Shown here in pieces: positions 59,649 to 64,000 of a stretch of 64,000 nucleotides of DNA. The stretch lies in the NCBI GenBank assembly GCA_002482535.1, contig DLGE01000001.1, positions 946,536 to 1,010,535 of the forward strand, read 5' to 3'. The notes below the pieces were generated by a model that saw only the letters and a list, made by a program, of their open reading frames with translations, had not been told where the DNA came from and ran no database searches. The translations under genes and the position numbers were made by a program. The first letter of the stretch is position 1. Every line of letters starts with the position of its first letter. This stretch comes from Peptococcaceae bacterium UBA7702 (lineage in GTDB: Bacteria; Bacillota; Dehalobacteriia; UBA7702).

Positions 59649-60102
59649 ACCATAAAATATTATAGAATATGTTTAACAAAATAGCTATTTCCGTGTTCCT
59701 GTAATATCAGAGTCGTCCATGTGACATAGAACCGACATCAAGACATAACGAACATACGAGGCATGCTCGGGACATACTCCTTCAGTACAAGTGAATCCTG
59801 ACATACCGAAAGATTTTCTTGATGATATTGTCAAATCATGTTATGATAATTCTATGTATAGATGTATTGATAGAAAGAGACTCTGCAATGGCTACGATAA
59901 ACTGTGATAAACCATGAAAACTGCTGATAGGCAAAAACGGAGTATAAAACTGCTACAAGTTTAAACTTTAATGTGATTGCAAAAATGGGCAAAAAAGAGC
60001 CAGTTTTAATGGAAAACATATTGAAGGTTTGCAAAGCTCTTGTTGTAATATATCGATTGTAATGCAGATTGGTAAGTAAGCATTGGAAAAGGAGCTTTTA
60101 AT

Positions 60103-61248
60103 ATGGCAATAATGCAGCCAATAGATACACACAAAGTCGATTTATCATGCGCTCCTTGGGCAATGCACGAATTCTTTGCAGGTAGCGGGCTGGTTGCCTA
60201 CGGTCTGAAAGGAATGTTCAGTCCGATATGGTCGAATGACGTAAGCGAAAAAAAGGCCAATGTTTATCATGCGAACTTCAAAAGTGACCACTTCGTTTTA
60301 GACGATATTAAGAATATAAACGGAGCTGATTTGCCTTATGCGCACTTGTCGTGGGCAAGTTTTCCTTGCCAAGATTTATCTTTAGCAGGTTCATTGGGAG
60401 GGATTGATGCGGCGCGCAGCGGGCTTGTATGGGAATGGCTCCGCATTTTGCAGGAAATGCCGCAACGCCCAGCTGTTTTGCTGATTGAGAATGTCGCTGG
60501 ATTGCTTTCGACCAACAAGGGGCAAAACTACACAAAACTCCATAATGCTTTAATAAAACTTGGGTATAAAAGCGGTGCCATGTTGATTGACGCGATTCAT
60601 TTTGTTCCGCAGTCAAGGCCGCGCGTGTTTATCATTGCAGTAAAAAAAGATGTCGCCATTCCACAAGAACTTGTTGGAGCTCAGCCGAGTTGGCTGCACA
60701 ATAAGGCTGCTACTGATCTCGGAAGGGTATTGCCGAAATGGATATGGTGGCGGACTGACAAGCCATCAAAACGACACAGCCATTTAATCGATAATATTGA
60801 CTTTTCAATTCCCTATGACAAGGATGATGTTTTGAGGTTAATCTCTCCGCGCCATAAGGAAAAACTCGATAGTATGGAAAACGCAGTTGCAACAGGTTAT
60901 CGTCGAACACGAGGCGGAAAGCAATGCTTGGAATTACGTTTTGACGGCATAGCGGGGTGCTTACGGACGCCAGAGGGCGGAAGCAGTAAGCAGTTTCTTA
61001 TCGTTAAGCGTAACGGCAAACTTCACGCTCGCCTGCTGTCTCCGCGGGAAGCGGCGCGACTGATGGGCGCGCCGGACAGTTTTGTTTTGCCAGATACTTA
61101 TAATGACGGCTACAAGGCTATGGGAGACGCCGTTGTCTTGCCCGTTGCCACTTTTATTGGAGAATCATTTTTATCAAAATTAGCGGAGGCGGCTTATGGA
61201 GAGCAGCAACACATACAACAAATTGAAGTCTTTCAAAGACGAGCATAA
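60103..61248 (+). CDS. DNA (cytosine-5-)-methyltransferase
   Basis: A type II C5 methyltransferase of 381 residues. SAM motif I is 'MHEFFAGSGLVAYGLKGMF', motif IV has the catalytic Cys in 'WASFPCQDLSLAG', motif VI is 'VLLIENVAGLL', motif VIII is 'VPQSRPRVFII', and motifs IX-X are 'LSPREAARLMGAPDSF' and 'YKAMGDAVVLPVATFI'. The target-recognition region lies between about residues 200 and 310. AAAGGAG precedes the ATG. It overlaps the DUF4928 gene by 53 bases and heads a Dcm-DUF4928-Vsr operon. The recognition sequence cannot be predicted. Confidence 0.95.
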   Translation: MAIMQPIDTHKVDLSCAPWAMHEFFAGSGLVAYGLKGMFSPIWSNDVSEKKANVYHANFKSDHFVLDDIKNINGADLPYAHLSWASFPCQDLSLAGSLGGIDAARSGLVWEWLRILQEMPQRPAVLLIENVAGLLSTNKGQNYTKLHNALIKLGYKSGAMLIDAIHFVPQSRPRVFIIAVKKDVAIPQELVGAQPSWLHNKAATDLGRVLPKWIWWRTDKPSKRHSHLIDNIDFSIPYDKDDVLRLISPRHKEKLDSMENAVATGYRRTRGGKQCLELRFDGIAGCLRTPEGGSSKQFLIVKRNGKLHARLLSPREAARLMGAPDSFVLPDTYNDGYKAMGDAVVLPVATFIGESFLSKLAEAAYGEQQHIQQIEVFQRRA

Positions 61249-62137
61249 CGCCGTCACGAAAGGCCCGCTTGCCCTTTTGGTACAGCTTACACGCATTGTT
61301 CGCTCCAAGACCTTTCCCCTGAACCCTGAGGATTTTTTGACGGAGAATAAGGGACAGGTAGCAGGGCTTGGTGGGGGTAATCTGAAAAAGATACTTAAAG
61401 ACCACGGCATTACACAGATACTCGCTTCGGAGGGCGGCCGGACAAGCCGTGGCAACATGGGCTTGATGATGAAATATGTGGAGTTTCTAAACGCATGGCA
61501 AGCGGAAGAAACGATTGACTTTGATATGGTAGAAGGCTATTGGGCGGAACAGGTACGCGAATATTTTCGAAATCAACCTTTTACTCTCACAGCAGACCCA
61601 TCTCGGACGATTGGTGCAAGCTTGGATGAATTGTTTGAACAAGCCCGAAAACGGCAGAAGCAAAATCCGGGCATGCAGTATTTAGGTGCAGTTTTGCAGC
61701 ATCTTGTAGGCGCGAAACTTTCGGTAATATTGCCGCCTGATAAATTTCAGATACATGGGGCGTATGTGGCGGATTCCCCTACAGATCGCGGCGGAGATTT
61801 TACAATAAACAATACAATACTTCACTGCACAACGGCTCCGGGGGAACCGCTAATACAAAAATGTAAAGCCAACATTCGCGCTGGTTGCCTGCCGGTTATA
61901 ATCACAATATTTGACAGAGTGAAAACGGCGCTTGACTTAGCCGCCGACGCAGGCTTAAGCGGAAGAATTGAAGTGTGGGATATTCAACAATTTTTATCAA
62001 CAAACATCAGCGAACACAGTTTGTTTGATGGCGCGGCAAGGAATGCAAAATTGGCTGATATTATCGAAAAATATAATGCCATTATCTCAGAAGTTGAAAC
62101 CGACCCCAGTTTAAGGATTGAGTTTGAAGCGAAGTGA
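61196..62137 (+). CDS. DUF4928-family protein, probable restriction partner
   Basis: A 313-residue protein typical of the DUF4928 family found beside C5 methyltransferases. Features: 'LTRIVRSKTFPLNPEDFLTENKGQVAGLGGGNLKKIL' near the N-terminus and a likely nuclease-fold core later ('GAYVADSPTDRGGDFTINNTILHCTTAPGEPLIQKCKANIRAGCLPVIITI'), where D(R)GGDF plus a later H/E-K could serve a PD-(D/E)XK-type site. GGAGG precedes the ATG inside the methyltransferase gene. Context argues that it is the cognate endonuclease; activity is inferred only. Confidence 0.82.
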   Translation: MESSNTYNKLKSFKDEHNAVTKGPLALLVQLTRIVRSKTFPLNPEDFLTENKGQVAGLGGGNLKKILKDHGITQILASEGGRTSRGNMGLMMKYVEFLNAWQAEETIDFDMVEGYWAEQVREYFRNQPFTLTADPSRTIGASLDELFEQARKRQKQNPGMQYLGAVLQHLVGAKLSVILPPDKFQIHGAYVADSPTDRGGDFTINNTILHCTTAPGEPLIQKCKANIRAGCLPVIITIFDRVKTALDLAADAGLSGRIEVWDIQQFLSTNISEHSLFDGAARNAKLADIIEKYNAIISEVETDPSLRIEFEAK

Positions 62138-62559
62138 GTGCCATGCCTGATAAGTTTAGTCCAGAAAAGCGAAGCGAAATCATGTCAAAGGTGCACAGCG
62201 CCAATACTACGCCGGAAATCCGTGTTCGCAAACTTCTCCATAGTTTAGGCTATCGCTTTCGTCTGCAGCGGCGTGATCTTCCGGGAAATCCTGACATTGT
62301 TTTGCCAAAGTATAAAACGGTAATTTTTGTTCACGGTTGCTTTTGGCACGGATGTCCTACTTGCAAGCATGCAAGAGTCCGTCCTGTCGCTAATGCCGGA
62401 TATTGGGAAAATAAACTTAACCGCACTTTAGAGCGTGATAAAAACAGTGTTGCTGCTTTGGAGCAAATGGGTTGGCAGGTTATGGTGATTTGGGAGTGCG
62501 AAACACGGAAGAAGAACATCAACGGTCTTCTCGAACGTATTAAAAACGTGTTATCATAG
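62134..62559 (+). CDS. vsr: Very-short-patch repair endonuclease
   Basis: Nicks at T:G mismatches made when 5-methylcytosine deaminates, protecting the genome of cells with a C5 methyltransferase. 141 residues: 'MSKVHSANTTPEIRVRKLLHSLGYRFRLQRRDLPGNPDIVLPKYKTVIFVHGCFWHGCPTCKHARVRP' holds the catalytic Asp (NPDIV), the FVHGCFWH metal/His motif and zinc Cys residues. The GTG at 62134 overlaps the previous stop (GTGA); an ATG at 62143 is an alternative. Third gene of the methyltransferase operon. Confidence 0.95.
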   Translation: MSAMPDKFSPEKRSEIMSKVHSANTTPEIRVRKLLHSLGYRFRLQRRDLPGNPDIVLPKYKTVIFVHGCFWHGCPTCKHARVRPVANAGYWENKLNRTLERDKNSVAALEQMGWQVMVIWECETRKKNINGLLERIKNVLS

Positions 62560-62578
62560 CACTTTGTGGAGGGATTAG

Positions 62579-63319
62579 GTGCAACTTTACGATTTTATTA
62601 AGCAAAATGACTTGGCAAGCAAAAAAGAGGCAGATAAAGCAAAATTATTATGTTTTTTCCATTGCAAGGAGAGTGGCGAGAAAACTTTTACTTTAAGTAA
62701 AATATCAGAAATCATGGTAAATGCGGGGTTTAATGCTCCGAACACCTCCCGTTTGAGAGATTCTTTGATAAAAGGGAAAGATAAAGCATTTCTCAACTCA
62801 AAGGGAAATAAAGGATCGTTAGAATTTATTCCAACTGTTTTACATGAAATTGATTTGACACTTGGGCAAGCATGGAATGATACAATAACTATTGTTTCGG
62901 ATAGTGAATTGATTGACGAAACAAAATTTTGTGGGAAGCGCAATTATCTGGACAAGCTTATTACGCAGATCAATCATTCCTATGCCTATAATTGCTATGA
63001 TGCCTGCGCTGTGTTGCTCAGACGCCTATTTGAGGTTTTGCTTGTGCTTGCTTACCAACATTTAGGAATTGATAATGAAATAAAAGATAGTGCAGGAGCG
63101 GGTTACATCATGCTCGATGGGATAGTAAAAAACGCGAAGAATAATACCACATTAAAATTATCTCGTATAAAAAATGAGTTTGATACGTTCCGCAGGGTTG
63201 GCAATTTCTCAGCGCACAACATTACATACACAGCCGGGAAAAAGGATATTGACGATATTAAGCTAAACTATCGAGTGATGCTTGAGGAACTATATAATAA
63301 AGCAGGGCTTGCGGGATGA
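62579..63319 (+). CDS. HEPN-like (DUF4145-type) protein of the defence operon
   Basis: A 246-residue protein, GTG start after GGAGGG, 20 bases after vsr. The N-terminal ~110 residues look like a winged-helix module ('LSKISEIMVNAGFNAPNTSRLRDSLIKG'). The C-terminal helical half carries 'INHSYAYNCYDACAVLLRRLFEVLLVLAYQ' and 'FDTFRRVGNFSAHNITY', where R-x6-H resembles the HEPN RNase motif and DUF4145-like folds. It overlaps the next gene's possible ATG start, so the two form a unit. Whether it is an RNase or a structural HEPN is open. Confidence 0.7.
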   Translation: MQLYDFIKQNDLASKKEADKAKLLCFFHCKESGEKTFTLSKISEIMVNAGFNAPNTSRLRDSLIKGKDKAFLNSKGNKGSLEFIPTVLHEIDLTLGQAWNDTITIVSDSELIDETKFCGKRNYLDKLITQINHSYAYNCYDACAVLLRRLFEVLLVLAYQHLGIDNEIKDSAGAGYIMLDGIVKNAKNNTTLKLSRIKNEFDTFRRVGNFSAHNITYTAGKKDIDDIKLNYRVMLEELYNKAGLAG

Positions 63320-63330
63320 GGAGTGATAGA

Positions 63331-64000
63331 GTGGAAAATCGGGTTAGGTTCAAAATTGGAGAGATAGAATTTGAGGCGGAGGGGTCTGCTGAAATTGTTG
63401 AACATGAAAGAAGTGTTTTCTTAAATACACTTCTTCCCGCTGCCGTTGACGCCATTGTGCGTACTCGCGGGATGGGAAAAGCGGCACCATATATAGAAGC
63501 GATCGATAGACCTGCCATGCTTTTGTCTGCTGAAATTGATGATTCACCGGAAAATAATACACTAGTCAACCATCCACTCATTGATTTTGCGAGGACAAGC
63601 CTTTATTCATATATTAAGAATCTTGGTATATTGTCTGATCAGGATTTTACTTTAATAGCAGCGTATTATGATGAGAAAAAGAATGGTGTGCAGTCATTCA
63701 CTTCTGAAACGGTAAAGCAATATTATGCAGATGCCAGAAGAGGGAAATCTTCAAACTATAGTGACTTGTTGCAGAGATTAACTCAAAAAGGCTATATTAT
63801 GGATGATCCCAAAGCTGAAAAGAAAATCCCTAAGCCATACATATTAACTGATGCAGGGATTAAATATGTTGAGGCTTACCAACCCAAAGAGAATGGGTCT
63901 GAAAAACCCAAAGGAACCAAAGCAAAAAAGCCACGAAGCAAACAAGTTTCTGTCTATTCTATCCTTTGTGCCGATGATTTGAATCTCAAAAAGTATCCCG
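63331..64000 (+). CDS. Unrecognised protein, truncated by the window edge
   Basis: An open frame of at least 223 codons running off the window. The start is GTG at 63331 with GAGGAG seven bases upstream; an in-frame ATG at 63316 overlaps the HEPN-like stop. The N-terminus 'RVRFKIGEIEFEAEGSAEIVEHERSVFLNTLL' is a beta-strand plus helix module that I have seen described next to small helix-turn-helix or HEPN genes. Later parts are helical with a winged-helix look ('DLLQRLTQKGYIMDDPK...YILTDAGIKYVEAY') and a Lys/Pro-rich linker. It probably has a further domain outside the window. Function unknown. Confidence 0.75.
   Translation, partial: MENRVRFKIGEIEFEAEGSAEIVEHERSVFLNTLLPAAVDAIVRTRGMGKAAPYIEAIDRPAMLLSAEIDDSPENNTLVNHPLIDFARTSLYSYIKNLGILSDQDFTLIAAYYDEKKNGVQSFTSETVKQYYADARRGKSSNYSDLLQRLTQKGYIMDDPKAEKKIPKPYILTDAGIKYVEAYQPKENGSEKPKGTKAKKPRSKQVSVYSILCADDLNLKKYP

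Larger units (their letters stand above)
59269..60102. other. 834-base gap holding the right end of the element
   Basis: No gene is supported. It contains an inverted AGGATA/TATCCT repeat (about 59411-59438), the right arm-type repeats (59373-59394), the attR candidate (59495-59506), and a terminator-like hairpin at 59610-59648. The stretch 59650-60060 is AT-rich and without recognisable features apart from the presumed promoter of the methyltransferase gene. Confidence 0.5.

Noticed and set aside
59852..60034. 60-codon ORF in the gap before the methyltransferase
   Set aside because: AT-rich chance frame without ribosome site or homology that I can recognise.
1..64000. CRISPR arrays, rRNA operons and intact insertion sequences
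   Set aside because: I looked for regularly spaced repeats, rRNA signatures and transposase genes on both strands and saw none.

Overview
The window is a stretch of a bacterial chromosome of Bacillota type (Firmicutes; Clostridia or Negativicutes by gene content). Pointers are a SigK-type sporulation sigma factor, an EF-P / Xaa-Pro peptidase / CD1247-like cluster, a TetM-like GTPase fused to an NYN nuclease, a secreted sortase, strong AGGAGG ribosome binding sites, and many short hairpin-plus-T terminators. I cannot name the genus from sequence alone.

Layout. 1-2.8 kb: a lysine riboswitch with its terminator, followed by a three-gene amino-acid ABC importer. 2.8-5.1 kb: a TetR regulator and an orphan LytTR response regulator. 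5.1-11.8 kb, minus strand: CD1247-like protein, efp, Xaa-Pro peptidase, tldE, tldD, aroK, yqeG phosphatase, sigK. 12-15.4 kb: a Fic protein with a PD-(D/E)XK-like partner, then an ECF sigma / anti-sigma pair. 15.5-25.2 kb: sirtuin, alpha/beta hydrolase, GyrI-like and VOC proteins, ApgM phosphoglycerate mutase, a DUF308 membrane protein, cardiolipin synthase, an SOS-box-controlled dinB with a small coupled partner, and a zinc-ribbon protein. 25.5-28.9 kb: LysR plus a divergent operon of Fe-alcohol dehydrogenase, hexapeptide acetyltransferase and Fe-S flavoprotein. 29-33.1 kb: YoaP-type acetyltransferase, thrC, trmB, a small protein, radC. 33.4 kb: tRNA-Val(GAC) followed by a decayed duplicate of its 3' end and terminator. 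33.7-43.8 kb: sortase behind a structured leader with terminator, TetM-like GTPase-NYN fusion, tatA, orphan NrfD-like membrane protein, DUF5050 lipoprotein, zinc-dependent PLC-like protein, Ca/Na antiporter, guaA.

From the 3' end of guaA onward the DNA is accessory. A mobile element lies between a guaA-tail att copy at 43780-43791 and a near-copy at 59495-59506, with 11-bp tandem TTGATAG repeats inside each end. It carries a phage-type repressor, excisionase, a tyrosine integrase broken by an in-frame stop, a MobC-like protein, a RepA helicase with an iteron-like inverted repeat, and a Mob/Pre relaxase broken by two frameshifts. Transfer and integration genes are therefore dead, while the cargo reads as intact: a SLOG protein, a small XRE regulator placed like a controller protein, and a type I restriction-modification operon. 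The operon is hsdM, an hsdS with an extra C-terminal Panacea/DUF4065-like domain, hsdR, a YgjP-type metallopeptidase, and a PD-(D/E)XK-DUF5655 protein. Beyond the right att a second defence block runs off the window: cytosine-C5 methyltransferase, DUF4928 protein, Vsr nickase, a HEPN-like protein, and an unrecognised coupled gene cut by the window edge.

The strongest candidates for new biology are the augmented type I system in a fossil guaA element, the HEPN-like two-gene unit at the right edge, the GTPase-NYN fusion, and the unassigned structured leader ahead of the sortase.
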